From: Silvania hatchlandensis
GTDB taxonomy: Bacteria > Pseudomonadota > Gammaproteobacteria > Enterobacterales > Enterobacteriaceae
DNA length: 64,000 nt
Reading direction: 5' to 3'
Assembly: GCF_025564065.1 (NCBI RefSeq)
Contig: NZ_JAMGZK010000055.1
Span: forward strand, 248,001 to 312,000
Positions 27,652 through 38,290 of this stretch are shown piece by piece. The first letter of the stretch is position 1. Every line of letters starts with the position of its first letter. A program made the translations under genes and the position numbers. Below the pieces are notes generated by a model that was given only the letters and a program-made list of their open reading frames with translations, had not been told where the DNA came from and made no database searches.

Positions 27652-29067
27652 TCAGTTACGGACTGCGGCGGTAGCCGGGTAACCGTCCGCTGACGCGTTC
27701 TGCTGTGGGGTTTCCGGTGCCACGGCGTCTGGCGCGGTGGAGATCGGTTTACCCAGTGCGCCGTTAAGCGCCAGCAGATCCTGCTCGTTAAGCGTACCCA
27801 GCGCAGACTTAATGTTCAGTTGGTTAATCAGGTAGGTGTAACGGGCGTTAGAGAGCTGTTGCTTCGCGTTGTACAGCGTGGTCGTCGCGTTCAACACGTC
27901 AACGATGGTACGCGTACCGACGGAGTAACCTGCTTCCATTGCATCCAGGGAGCTCTGAGCAGAAACCACGGCCTGTTTGTAAGCGTTGATGCTGCTGACA
28001 GAGGCGTTCACGTTGTTGAAGGATGAACGCACGGTCTGCACAACGCTGCGATGCGCGCTTTCAAGCTGCTCGCTGGCGCCAACAAAGTTGTACTGCGCCT
28101 GTTTGACCTGAGAGGTGACCTGGCCGCCCTGGTACAGTGGCAGGGAGAAGTTCAGGCCCACTTTGTTCTGACCGACATCGCTGTCGTTATACTGACCGTT
28201 GCCCGTTCTTGAACCGCTATAGCTGGTGTTCGATACACCCGTTGATGCGCTCAGGCTCAGGGTTGGCATATGGCCGTCCTGGGCTTGACGGATTTGCTCA
28301 CGGGCAAGATCCTGGCTCAGACGCGCCTGCAGCAGGCTGAGGTTACGGTTTTCAGCTTCTTTCAGCAGGGCATTCACCGCCTGCGGCTTGTCGGTTTTGA
28401 AGCTGTCAACGTTCAGCGAGGCCAGCTGCGGGTAGTACGTGCCGGTCACCTGGCGCAGCTCTTCGAGCGCGTTATCCAGATCGTTACGGGCAGTCACTTC
28501 ATTCGCCAGCACGCTGTCGTACTGTGAACGGGCGTTCTGGACGTCGGTAATGGCAACCAGACCCACGTTAAAACGCTGAGTGGTTTGATCTAACTGACGG
28601 TAAATTGCCTGTTTCTGCGATTCGGTATAGGTCAGGGTATCGATCGCGTTCAGCACTTTAAAATAGGCAGTTGCCGTATTGAGGATCAGCGTTTGCTGGT
28701 CAGTCTGGAAGGTCACATCCTGAATACCGGCCGCTTTTTCCTGCAGGGTCAGCTGACGCCATTTCGACATATCGAACAGCGTTTGGGTTAACTGCAGTGA
28801 ACCACTGGTGACGTTGGAGTCGACGCCGTTCGCATCACGGTAACCATTGTTATAGGTATAATCGGCACCTAAACCCAGCTGTGGTAATAATGGGCTACGT
28901 GCTTCGTTAATCTTTTCAAATGCAGAATCACGATCGGCAGCGGACTTACGCAGTTCCGGGTTGCTCTGACGTGCCTGTTTATATACCTGCATCAGGTCTT
29001 CTGCCTGGCTCAACGCACTGAAACCCGTCAGGCTCAGGCCGATGAGGATGGGGAGCAATTTCTTCAT
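27652..29067 (-). CDS. tolC: Outer-membrane efflux channel TolC
   Basis: 471 residues including a signal peptide (1-22, ending LSQA). It forms the trimeric trans-periplasmic tunnel used by AcrAB and other pumps and by type I secretion. The repeated coiled-coil plus beta-strand architecture is intact, for example QNARSQYDSVLANEVTARN and the second-repeat region SVGTRTIVDVLNATTTLYNA. Compared with the E. coli precursor (493) it lacks about 20 residues of the disordered C-terminal tail, ending ADGYPATAAVRN, which is not needed for channel function. A marbox-like site lies upstream. Confidence 0.97.
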   Translation of the reverse strand: MKKLLPILIGLSLTGFSALSQAEDLMQVYKQARQSNPELRKSAADRDSAFEKINEARSPLLPQLGLGADYTYNNGYRDANGVDSNVTSGSLQLTQTLFDMSKWRQLTLQEKAAGIQDVTFQTDQQTLILNTATAYFKVLNAIDTLTYTESQKQAIYRQLDQTTQRFNVGLVAITDVQNARSQYDSVLANEVTARNDLDNALEELRQVTGTYYPQLASLNVDSFKTDKPQAVNALLKEAENRNLSLLQARLSQDLAREQIRQAQDGHMPTLSLSASTGVSNTSYSGSRTGNGQYNDSDVGQNKVGLNFSLPLYQGGQVTSQVKQAQYNFVGASEQLESAHRSVVQTVRSSFNNVNASVSSINAYKQAVVSAQSSLDAMEAGYSVGTRTIVDVLNATTTLYNAKQQLSNARYTYLINQLNIKSALGTLNEQDLLALNGALGKPISTAPDAVAPETPQQNASADGYPATAAVRN

Positions 29068-29152
29068 TTGCTTTCCTTGTTGTGAAGCTTTGTTAGCGCT
29101 GATCTAATTAAAATTTATTTACCCGATTCTAGCAGACTTCGCCACTGCAAAA

Positions 29153-29171
29153 GGTTGGCGTTCCGTGCCAT
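29153..29171 (-). promoter_or_regulatory. Marbox-like site upstream of tolC
   Basis: On the minus strand, ATGGCACGGAACGCCAACC fits the MarA/SoxS/Rob consensus AYNGCACNNWNNRYYAAAY at every defined position but one. It lies 86 bases before tolC, where the E. coli tolC marbox is also found. Binding is inferred from consensus. Confidence 0.7.
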
Positions 29172-29271
29172 CCGGCGGTAACGTGCACCAATTTACCATA
29201 CTGTAGTAGAAACCGCAGTTTAGCAGAATTGAATTTGACATTAATGTCACCATTTGTACCGGGAGGCCAAG

Positions 29272-29904
29272 GTGGATAAACCAGAAAACATGCCAGTGAC
29301 TTTCACAAAAAACGATGTAGAAATTATTGCACGGGAAACGCTGTACAGCGGTTTTTTTTCACTGGAGTTATACCGTTTTCGCCACCGTCTATTTAACGGT
29401 GAAATGAGCGGCGAAGTGAAGCGCGAAATTTTTGAGCGCGGGCACGCTGCAGTGTTGCTACCCTTTGACCCAGTGCGTGACGAAGTGGTACTGGTAGAGC
29501 AGATTCGGATTGCCGCGCTGGATACCAGCGCCAGCCCCTGGCTGCTGGAGATGGTCGCCGGGATGGTCGAAACGGGTGAAACCCCCGACGATGTCGCCCG
29601 TCGTGAGGCGATGGAAGAGGCCGGGCTTGTGGTTGGACGCACAAAACCGATTTCGAACTATCTGGCAAGCCCCGGAGGAACCAGCGAACGTCTGTCGGTT
29701 CTGGTGGGGGAAGTGGACGCTACGACCGCGCAAGGTATTCACGGTCTGGCTGATGAAAACGAAGATATTCGTGTTCATGTGGTAAGTCGGGAGCAGGCTT
29801 ATCAATGGGTAGAAGAGGGGAAAATCGACAACGCAGCCTCTGTCATCGCATTGCAATGGCTACAGCTGCATTATCAAGACTTAAGACACGAGTGGACAAA
29901 ATGA
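29272..29904 (+). CDS. nudF: ADP-ribose pyrophosphatase
   Basis: 210 residues (E. coli 209). A Nudix hydrolase that splits ADP-ribose to AMP and ribose 5-phosphate. I chose the GTG at 29272 because GGGAGG lies 5 bases upstream and the protein then aligns with the E. coli start. The Nudix box GX5EX7REUXEEXGU is exact: Gly97, Glu103, Arg111-Glu112, Glu115-Glu116, Gly118. First gene of the nudF-yqiB-cpdA-yqiA-parE run; divergent from tolC. Confidence 0.95.
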   Translation: MDKPENMPVTFTKNDVEIIARETLYSGFFSLELYRFRHRLFNGEMSGEVKREIFERGHAAVLLPFDPVRDEVVLVEQIRIAALDTSASPWLLEMVAGMVETGETPDDVARREAMEEAGLVVGRTKPISNYLASPGGTSERLSVLVGEVDATTAQGIHGLADENEDIRVHVVSREQAYQWVEEGKIDNAASVIALQWLQLHYQDLRHEWTK

Positions 29905-30323
29905 AGCGTTATACACCTGACTTCCCTGAAATGATGCGCCTGTGCGAAACCAATTTCGCCCAGCTGCGCCGATTGCTGCCGCGCACCGACGCGCCCGGCG
30001 AAACAGTGAGCTATCAGGTGAGCAACGCGCAGTATCGGTTAACGATCGTCGAATCGACCCGTTACACTACGCTGGTTGAAATCGATCAAACGGTGCCCGC
30101 GATCAGCTACTGGAGCCTGCCGTCGATGACGGTCCGTCTTTATCATGACGCGATGGTGGCTGAAGTGTGTTCAAGCCAGCAGATCTTCCGCTTCAAAGCG
30201 CGGTATGATTACCCAAATAAAAAGTTGCATCAACGTGACGAAAAGCATCAAATTAATCAGTTTCTGGCCGATTGGTTAAGATACTGTTTTGCACATGGAG
30301 CGATGGCGATTCCGGTTTGTTAG
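29901..30323 (+). CDS. yqiB: DUF1249 protein YqiB
   Basis: 140 residues, same length as E. coli YqiB, function unknown. The start is at 29901, overlapping the nudF stop by 4 bases (ATGA), a sign of translational coupling. Conserved features include [19 protein letters not shown] at the start and [20 protein letters not shown] near the C-terminus. It is fixed in this operon across enterobacteria, between nudF and cpdA. Confidence 0.93.
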   Translation: MKRYTPDFPEMMRLCETNFAQLRRLLPRTDAPGETVSYQVSNAQYRLTIVESTRYTTLVEIDQTVPAISYWSLPSMTVRLYHDAMVAEVCSSQQIFRFKARYDYPNKKLHQRDEKHQINQFLADWLRYCFAHGAMAIPVC

Positions 30324-30351
30324 CGTCGTGAAACCTACCTAAGGACACCAT

Positions 30352-31179
30352 TTGGAAAGCCTGTTGAACCTGACTGTTGCTGGTGGGGCGCCAGTCAGGG
30401 TATTACAAATTACCGATACTCACCTGTTTGCCAAAAAGCATGAAACCCTGTTGGGAGTGAATACCTGGGAGAGCTATCACGCTGTTCTGAATGCCATTCA
30501 TGCACAGCAGCGCGAATGTGACCTGATTGTCGCCACGGGCGATTTGGCGCAGGATCAAACGGCCGCGGCGTATCAGCATTTTGCTGAAGGTATCGCGAGC
30601 TTTAACGTTCCCTGCGTCTGGTTACCGGGTAATCACGATTTCCAGCCTGCGATGTACAGCGCGCTGCAGGATGCGGGGATCTCACCTGCAAAACGAATTT
30701 ACCCAGGCGACAACTGGCAAATATTGCTGCTCGACAGCCAGGTTTTCGGCGTGCCGCACGGCGAGCTGAGCGAGTTTCAGCTCGAATGGCTCGAAAACAA
30801 ACTGCTGGCCGAGCCGGAACGTCACACCCTGTTATTACTGCATCATCATCCGCTGCCGGCGGGATGCAGCTGGCTCGATCAGCACAGCCTGCGCAACTCC
30901 GCGGCCCTGGATCGCGTGCTGATGAAGTTCCCACGGGTCAACAACTTGCTCTGCGGACACATTCACCAGGAACAGGATCTCAACTGGAACGGGCGCCGCC
31001 TGCTGGCCACGCCATCCACCTGCGTGCAGTTTAAACCGCACTGCGCCAACTTCACGTTAGATACCGTTGCGCCGGGCTGGCGCTGGCTGGAACTGCATGC
31101 TGATGGCTCGTTGACGACCGAGGTCTGCCGCCTGCAAAGCGCGCAGTTCCGCCCGGATACCGCCTCAGAAGGATACTGA
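30352..31179 (+). CDS. cpdA: 3',5'-cyclic AMP phosphodiesterase
   Basis: 275 residues, identical in length to E. coli CpdA. It hydrolyses cAMP to AMP and so tunes CRP-dependent control. It begins with a TTG at 30352, with AAGGA 7 bases upstream; E. coli also uses TTG here. The class III metallophosphoesterase motifs are in order: [23 protein letters not shown] and GHIH, which together bind the two metals. It lies 28 bases after yqiB and overlaps yqiA by one base. Confidence 0.96.
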   Translation: MESLLNLTVAGGAPVRVLQITDTHLFAKKHETLLGVNTWESYHAVLNAIHAQQRECDLIVATGDLAQDQTAAAYQHFAEGIASFNVPCVWLPGNHDFQPAMYSALQDAGISPAKRIYPGDNWQILLLDSQVFGVPHGELSEFQLEWLENKLLAEPERHTLLLLHHHPLPAGCSWLDQHSLRNSAALDRVLMKFPRVNNLLCGHIHQEQDLNWNGRRLLATPSTCVQFKPHCANFTLDTVAPGWRWLELHADGSLTTEVCRLQSAQFRPDTASEGY

Positions 31180-31760
31180 TGTCTGCGCTCCTCTATCTGC
31201 ATGGTTTTAACAGCTCCCCGCGTTCCGCAAAAGCGACGCTGTTCCATCAATGGCTGACCGTTCATCATCCGCATATCGAGATGATCGTCCCGCAGCTGCC
31301 GCCGTACCCGGCCGAGGCTGCCGAGATGCTGGAGTCGATTGTGCTGGCCCACGGCGGCGAGCCGTTCGGCGTGGTGGGCTCATCGCTCGGAGGTTACTAC
31401 GCCACCTGGCTGTCTCAGTGCTTTATGGTGCCAGCGGTGGTGGTGAACCCGGCGGTGCGGCCTTTTGAGCTGCTGGTCGGCTATCTTGGCCACAACGAGA
31501 ACCCCTACACCGGACAGCAATATGTGCTAGAGTCTCGCCATATTTACGACCTCAAAGTTATGCAGGTAGACCCGCTTGAAGCGCCCGATCTCCTCTGGCT
31601 GCTACAACAGACGGGTGATGAAGTGCTGGATTACCGCCAGGCAGTGGCGTATTACGCCTCCTGCCGCCAGACTATAGAAGAAGGCGGGAACCATGCTTTC
31701 ACGGGCTTTGAGGATCATTTCACCCAGATTGTCGATTTTCTTGGACTGCAAAGCCTCTGA
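31179..31760 (+). CDS. yqiA: Esterase YqiA (alpha/beta hydrolase)
   Basis: 193 residues. A small serine esterase; the E. coli protein hydrolyses acyl-CoA and short esters in vitro. The oxyanion motif [16 protein letters not shown] is at the start and the nucleophile elbow GSSLG is at 67-71 with Ser69. The catalytic His lies in [12 protein letters not shown] near the C-terminus. It starts within the cpdA stop codon, and parE follows 28 bases later. Confidence 0.95.
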   Translation: MSALLYLHGFNSSPRSAKATLFHQWLTVHHPHIEMIVPQLPPYPAEAAEMLESIVLAHGGEPFGVVGSSLGGYYATWLSQCFMVPAVVVNPAVRPFELLVGYLGHNENPYTGQQYVLESRHIYDLKVMQVDPLEAPDLLWLLQQTGDEVLDYRQAVAYYASCRQTIEEGGNHAFTGFEDHFTQIVDFLGLQSL

Positions 31761-31785
31761 CAATCGCTGCGAATTGCTAGTTTAA

Positions 31786-33681
<1,896 letters not shown>

Positions 33682-33706
33682 GCATCACGTCGGTTTATGT
33701 TATCTG

Positions 33707-33739
33707 AAAACGGGGGAAACAGGCTTCCCCCCGTTTTTT
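33707..33739 (+). terminator. Bidirectional terminator between parE and the CNT transporter gene
   Basis: AAAACGGGGGAA pairs with TTCCCCCCGTTTTTT around ACAGGC, with a T6 tail on plus and an A-rich flank for the minus direction. It marks the junction between backbone and the accessory metabolic block. Confidence 0.85.
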
Positions 33740-34967
33740 ATTGGGCGATCAGATAAAACAGCCCTGTCAGCGCGGCGCTCATCAGGTTTGAAAGCGTACC
33801 GGCAAGAATGACTTTTCCCCCCATTTTCGCAATAAAACTCTTATGCGCCGGGGCGATACCACCCAGTACGCCAATCAAAGCCGCAGGGGCTGAAAGATTC
33901 GCGAACCCCGCCAGCGCCATAATCGAAATTATCTGCGAATATTCAGACAGGCTCTCTTTCAACGGAATAAAGCTGGAGTAGGCGACAAATTCGTTGAGGA
34001 CCAGTTTCTGGCCGAGCAGGTTGCCCACTTCGAGGATCTCCGTTGTGGGCACGCCAAGCAGCCAGGCGACAGGGGCAAAGAGATAGCTGAAAATCAGCTG
34101 TAGCGTGATGTTGTCCATCCCGAACAGGCTGAACATCCAGCCGAGCAGGCCGTTAACCATAGCAATCAGCGCGATAAGCGCCAACAGCATCGCCCCGACG
34201 TTTACCGCCAGTTTCAGCCCCGAACTCGCGCCGTTAGTGGCCGCTTCGACGATATTTATCGGCTTCTCATCTCCGTTTGCCATCTCGCCGGAGACATCGG
34301 CAATGTTGTCCGCTTCGGTTTCGGGATAGAGGATTTTAGCCATCAGCAGGCCGCCAGGTGCAGACATAAACGAGGCGGCGACCAGATAACGGATCTCTAT
34401 ACCCATAGAGGCATAGCCGACCAGCACCGAACCGGCGATGGACGCCACGCCGCCGCACATCAGGGCGAACAGCTCAGAGCGGGTCATTTTCGGCGCATAC
34501 GGGCGCATCAGCACAAACACATCCGTATTACCGGCAAAAATGTTGGCTGTCGCCGCCATCGATTCCGCCGGGCTGGTTTTCAGCAGCTTATGAATACCTG
34601 TCCCGACAAGGCGAATGACCCACTGCATAATGCCCAGGTAGTAGAGTACCGAGAACAGCGCCGACATAAAGATAATGATCGGTAGGACGTGGAAGGCAAA
34701 CAGGAAGCCCATTTTAAAGCGGCCCAGATCGCCAAACAGAAAGTTGATCCCCTCGGAAGAGAAGGCGAGCACTCCGGAGAGGCTGTTGGAGATGGACAGC
34801 AGAACTCTTTCCCCCGCCGGGACGTATAAAATAAATGCCGCCAGCCCGGCCTGGATCGCAAATGCGCCGCCGACGGTGCGCAGGTTAATCGCCCGGCGAT
34901 TGGCGGAAAAGAGCAGCGCTATCGCCAACAGCACAACGATACCGAGACAAAGAATAGCTATTTGCAT
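33738..34967 (-). CDS. CNT-family nucleoside transporter (NupC/NupX-like)
   Basis: 409 residues with about ten hydrophobic segments, typical of concentrative nucleoside transporters that import nucleosides with H+ or Na+. ATG 34967 is favoured by AAGGAG (34973-34978) 5 bases upstream; a GTG at 34973 is possible. The gene begins 2 bases after the nucleoside hydrolase stop. Conserved patterns include AGNTDVFVLMRPYAPKMTRSELFAL, CGGVASIAGSVLVGYASMG and GQKLVLNEFVAYSSF. It resembles E. coli NupX in order and length, and the operon gene order kinase-transporter-hydrolase recalls E. coli yeiI-nupX-rihB. Confidence 0.9.
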   Translation of the reverse strand: MQIAILCLGIVVLLAIALLFSANRRAINLRTVGGAFAIQAGLAAFILYVPAGERVLLSISNSLSGVLAFSSEGINFLFGDLGRFKMGFLFAFHVLPIIIFMSALFSVLYYLGIMQWVIRLVGTGIHKLLKTSPAESMAATANIFAGNTDVFVLMRPYAPKMTRSELFALMCGGVASIAGSVLVGYASMGIEIRYLVAASFMSAPGGLLMAKILYPETEADNIADVSGEMANGDEKPINIVEAATNGASSGLKLAVNVGAMLLALIALIAMVNGLLGWMFSLFGMDNITLQLIFSYLFAPVAWLLGVPTTEILEVGNLLGQKLVLNEFVAYSSFIPLKESLSEYSQIISIMALAGFANLSAPAALIGVLGGIAPAHKSFIAKMGGKVILAGTLSNLMSAALTGLFYLIAQ

Positions 34968-34969
34968 TA

Positions 34970-35932
34970 TCACTCCTTATCCGCGTCGATAATCTTGCGA
35001 AACAGATCATTAAACAGGTTGTCTCTCTCAATAAACTTCACCACCCGAATCAGATGGCGGCGGTTGTCGAAGCTCCAGTTGAGAGTGTCATTAATCAGCG
35101 GCGCGGGCCGATACTCGCAGGTGTACCACTGAGGATCCAGGATGTACCCGACGGTGGTGATATCCCAGATAACCTTACGTGAAGCGAAACCGATCCACGG
35201 GCAGCGCGGGGCTATCTCTGCGAAATAGTGGCCAATACGGCTGGTGTTGGTGAAATAGAACTGCATTTCCGGCACGGAGGTCGCCATGCAGTTCGCCACG
35301 CCGAAGCAGGGGATCTGCGTTAGCGCCACGCCGCTATCAAACAGCACGCGGCTGGCGACGATATCCTGCATCAGATTGAATTCCTGGTTGTCCTTCCATT
35401 CGTAGCTATTGCCACCAAGCCAAATCAGATGAATTTTTTCAATAATATCGGGGGCGATCAGCAGCGCGTTTGCAATATTAGTCGGCGCGCCAATGCTTAA
35501 CACCTGTAGAGTCTGCGTGGCGGCGCGGGCGCGGGAGATCAGATCCGCGACAGCGAGTGAACATTCCGGCGCATCGCTGTTGGTCAGATAGCGCGTCGCG
35601 CCTTTAAATATGGCGGGCTGCGGCTGACGCAGCGGGAGTTTTTCAAAGACCTGGTGGATCTCTTCATAGCTGAGCGTCATGCCAGTGGCGGGGTTGTCGA
35701 CGTAAGTATGTGAACTCCCTTCGCCAAAAAAATGGTTAGTGAACGGGGCGGCGTACACCGCCTGTAGATCGATACGATCCGAACGAAGGTAAGCCCAGGC
35801 GATAGCGATCTGATCGTCGATTTCATTATATGTATCGCTGTCAATGACGACTGGGATGCGTCCGCTGGTCGGAACTGACATCAGCGACACTCTTTTTTCC
35901 AGCGTTAACGCTGGCCATTGTGTGGTTAACAT
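34970..35932 (-). CDS. Nucleoside hydrolase (IunH family, NEIDDQ subgroup)
   Basis: 320 residues. Nucleoside hydrolases split the N-glycosidic bond to release ribose and base. The metal-binding loop is DSDTYNEIDDQ (31-41) instead of the classic DTDPGxDD. The two-residue insertion places this in the divergent NExDDQ subgroup, so substrate preference cannot be inferred from RihA/B/C. The late catalytic Asp region is probably in SRKVIWDITTVGYI. The RBS is AAGGAA. It sits between the Tsx-like porin and the CNT gene on the same strand, which supports a role on imported nucleosides. Confidence 0.85.
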   Translation of the reverse strand: MLTTQWPALTLEKRVSLMSVPTSGRIPVVIDSDTYNEIDDQIAIAWAYLRSDRIDLQAVYAAPFTNHFFGEGSSHTYVDNPATGMTLSYEEIHQVFEKLPLRQPQPAIFKGATRYLTNSDAPECSLAVADLISRARAATQTLQVLSIGAPTNIANALLIAPDIIEKIHLIWLGGNSYEWKDNQEFNLMQDIVASRVLFDSGVALTQIPCFGVANCMATSVPEMQFYFTNTSRIGHYFAEIAPRCPWIGFASRKVIWDITTVGYILDPQWYTCEYRPAPLINDTLNWSFDNRRHLIRVVKFIERDNLFNDLFRKIIDADKE

Positions 35933-35950
35933 AGCAATATATTCCTTTGA

Positions 35951-36685
35951 TTAGAAATCATAAGCCAGACGATAGATGAGGATATCTCCGTACCCGTCGG
36001 CGCCCAGTTTGTTATAGAAATAACGGTACATGACGGTGGTTGATATATGGGAGGTGATTTTCCATGTCAGGTTCAGTCCACCATTAAGTCCTTCGCTTCC
36101 ATTATTATTGGCGGAGTAGTCGCTATTGCGATCTAATTCAATTTCATTCCAGTTTGATAATAAGAAATTATGGTTAAATAGCTGAAAGGCGTACCCGGCA
36201 TTCCAGCCAAGGGTAAAACCATTGAGCCCGTTAATATCGTAAGCAGGGCCAAAATTATTATGTGCAGTAACATATTGTCTGGCTATCCACGGTTTAAACC
36301 ACCAGTCGTCGCCTTTAAGGTCGGTATAGCCAATACCGATAAACTGATTTGTCTCTTTGAAATCAGGGTTTTGCGAGTTATATACCTTAGTAAAAAGGCT
36401 GGCGCCGGTGTTCCATAAATAGGTATGGATTTCACCATTGGCAGTTTGGCCCTGGTTGCCTTCGTGATCGAGAATGTTTTCGAAATCGTAAAAGCCGTAC
36501 ATTTCTCCCCAGTCGAACCCCATTCCACCTTCAATACCAATCAGCGCCTGTTCATATTCTAAATCTTTTACCCCAGCGTCCCAGGACTGATAATCAAAAT
36601 GGATATTCCCCCAACCATATTTTTGTTCTGCGGCAGCGGAAAGTGAAACGAGTACAAGAACGAGCAGCGAAAATATCTTTTTCAT
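35951..36685 (-). CDS. Tsx-like nucleoside-specific outer-membrane porin
   Basis: 244 residues, shorter than E. coli Tsx (294). A signal peptide (1-19, cut after SAAA) is followed by an aromatic-rich beta-barrel: YGWGNIHFDYQSWD, EGGMGFDWGEMYGFYDFEN, and a C-terminal IYRLAYDF ending in Phe, as expected for BamA-assembled porins. It matches the Tsx/OmpK family (Pfam channel_Tsx). Located between the HTH-kinase gene and the hydrolase gene, so it is the outer-membrane entry step of a nucleoside pathway. Confidence 0.88.
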   Translation of the reverse strand: MKKIFSLLVLVLVSLSAAAEQKYGWGNIHFDYQSWDAGVKDLEYEQALIGIEGGMGFDWGEMYGFYDFENILDHEGNQGQTANGEIHTYLWNTGASLFTKVYNSQNPDFKETNQFIGIGYTDLKGDDWWFKPWIARQYVTAHNNFGPAYDINGLNGFTLGWNAGYAFQLFNHNFLLSNWNEIELDRNSDYSANNNGSEGLNGGLNLTWKITSHISTTVMYRYFYNKLGADGYGDILIYRLAYDF

Positions 36686-36715
36686 TTTATTTCCCGGATA
36701 ACGTCGTAAGAGGAT

Positions 36716-37924
36716 TTAATTCATCATTGGGTTCAGTCTTTCAAGAACGGCGCTGTGTTCCGGCATATTGGAGGCACCTTCGCGTTCAACGGCCAGCGAG
36801 GCGAAAGCGCTGGCGTAAATCAGCGCGGTGGTGATGTTTTTTCCACTCGCGAGCTGTGCGGCTAATGCACCATTAAAGGCGTCGCCTGCACCGGCGGTAT
36901 CAATGTTGACGGCCGGGAAGGCAGGAAATGCGCGGTGCTGCTCACCGTCAAAAAGCCAGCAGCCTTTACTGCCCAGGGTGATAATGACGATTTGCGGCCC
37001 CAGCCGATGAATAGTTTCGGCGGCACTGCGGATCTCTTGCTCGGTACGGATCGGTGAGCCCGTAATGGATTCCGCCTCAGTCAGATTTGGGGTCACTATG
37101 GTTGCCCAGGGCAGCAGCTCAAGGACATCTTCACGCCAGGGGGCGGGATTAAAAATGGTGGTTATCCCACAGGTGTGGGCGAATTTCAGTGCCATTGCGG
37201 TGGCGTCAGGGTTGTTTTCCATCTGCGTTAGGAAGACGTCGGACTCGCTGATAGCGTCATAGCAGGCGATCACCTCATCGGGGCCGATCGTCTGATTTGC
37301 GCCGGGGTTGATGACGATAGCGTTGTCACCGGCCTCTTCCGATACCATCACCACCGCGCTGCCGGTTGGCACATCGGGCTGGGTGAATAACGTCAGCGCT
37401 TCGAGGCCCACATTGCCAAGGAATTTCCGCGCCTTATGCGCAAAATCGTCCTCGCCGACCTTCGCGGCAAAATGGGTACGCGCGCTTGCCATACAGGCCG
37501 CTACGGCCTGATTGCTGCCTTTGCCGCCAGGTAAACAACAGGAGTAAAGGGCACGTGTGGTCTCGCCCGATTCGGGAAAATGTTGTAAACGGTAGACCAG
37601 GTCCGTATTAAAAGAACCAAGAATAAATACGCGGCCGCTCTTTTTAGGTACTGGGGGTGTGAGATTAAACACATTAATATCCATATTAGTGTGGAGATAA
37701 AGTTTATTTTCTTTATAGGGCGATGCTTCTTTTTCGCTCAATAGTTCCGCTCCGCCGTAATGAATTTGGATAATGCCAGCTTTCTCCAGGATGTGAATAT
37801 CACGGCGAATAGTACGCTCTGTAACACCTAACGTACTGGCAATTGATTTTACTGTTATTTTCTTTTGCCGTTTAAGTTCTGAAAGAATAAAACGTTGACG
37901 TAGCTGTTTATAACAATGGGGCAT
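36716..37924 (-). CDS. Fused DeoR-type HTH and PfkB carbohydrate kinase
   Basis: 402 residues. Residues 1-60 are a DeoR-type winged helix (ITVKSIASTLGVTERTIRRD, KAGIIQIHYGGAELL). From about 90 to the end is a ribokinase-like PfkB domain: the substrate motif GSFNTDLVYRLQHFPESGET, the GGKGSNQAVAA loop, TLGSKGCW, and the catalytic NIDTAGAGDAFNG with Asp348. E. coli YeiI has a similar layout and context. A plausible role is to phosphorylate ribose or another pentose released by the hydrolase while also regulating the operon, but this is inferred. It is the first gene of the minus-strand nucleoside operon. Confidence 0.88.
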   Translation of the reverse strand: MPHCYKQLRQRFILSELKRQKKITVKSIASTLGVTERTIRRDIHILEKAGIIQIHYGGAELLSEKEASPYKENKLYLHTNMDINVFNLTPPVPKKSGRVFILGSFNTDLVYRLQHFPESGETTRALYSCCLPGGKGSNQAVAACMASARTHFAAKVGEDDFAHKARKFLGNVGLEALTLFTQPDVPTGSAVVMVSEEAGDNAIVINPGANQTIGPDEVIACYDAISESDVFLTQMENNPDATAMALKFAHTCGITTIFNPAPWREDVLELLPWATIVTPNLTEAESITGSPIRTEQEIRSAAETIHRLGPQIVIITLGSKGCWLFDGEQHRAFPAFPAVNIDTAGAGDAFNGALAAQLASGKNITTALIYASAFASLAVEREGASNMPEHSAVLERLNPMMN

Positions 37925-38125
37925 TTTTCATCCTTGCTCAGGTAATGGGTAGGGCTATTCAAAGGTGAATAATGCATTTCATATAGTTAAGTACTGGTTT
38001 AATCTGAAGGGCTAATATTGATGTCATTGGCTCTATTTTATTTATTGATGCGTTTCAGTATGTGTTTTGATAATACAGAAAAATATAGAAAAGGGTATGA
38101 GGCTTAAATCACATAAAAATTGCAC

Positions 38126-38146
38126 AATCGGACATAATGTCCGATT
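38126..38146. promoter_or_regulatory. Near-ideal palindrome, candidate operator of the nucleoside operon
   Basis: Arms AATCGGACAT and ATGTCCGATT are perfect 10-bp inverted repeats around one A. It lies in the AT-rich 366-base gap (37925-38290) between the HTH-kinase gene and the araC-type gene, 202 bases upstream of the HTH-kinase start. The same gap carries four GG(T/C)GAATA copies at 37964, 38151, 38190 and 38255. No gene is visible in the gap. An operator role is inference. Confidence 0.55.
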
Positions 38147-38290
38147 TCCGGGTGAATAAGTGTTTAAGAAAAACTGAATATATTTATAGGGTGAATAGAA
38201 TATGTGGATTTATTGCTTTTGCTTATTATTAAACAATAAAACCTTTTTCCTGTGGGCGAATAACTGAAGTGATTTAAACATATAAGCGCA

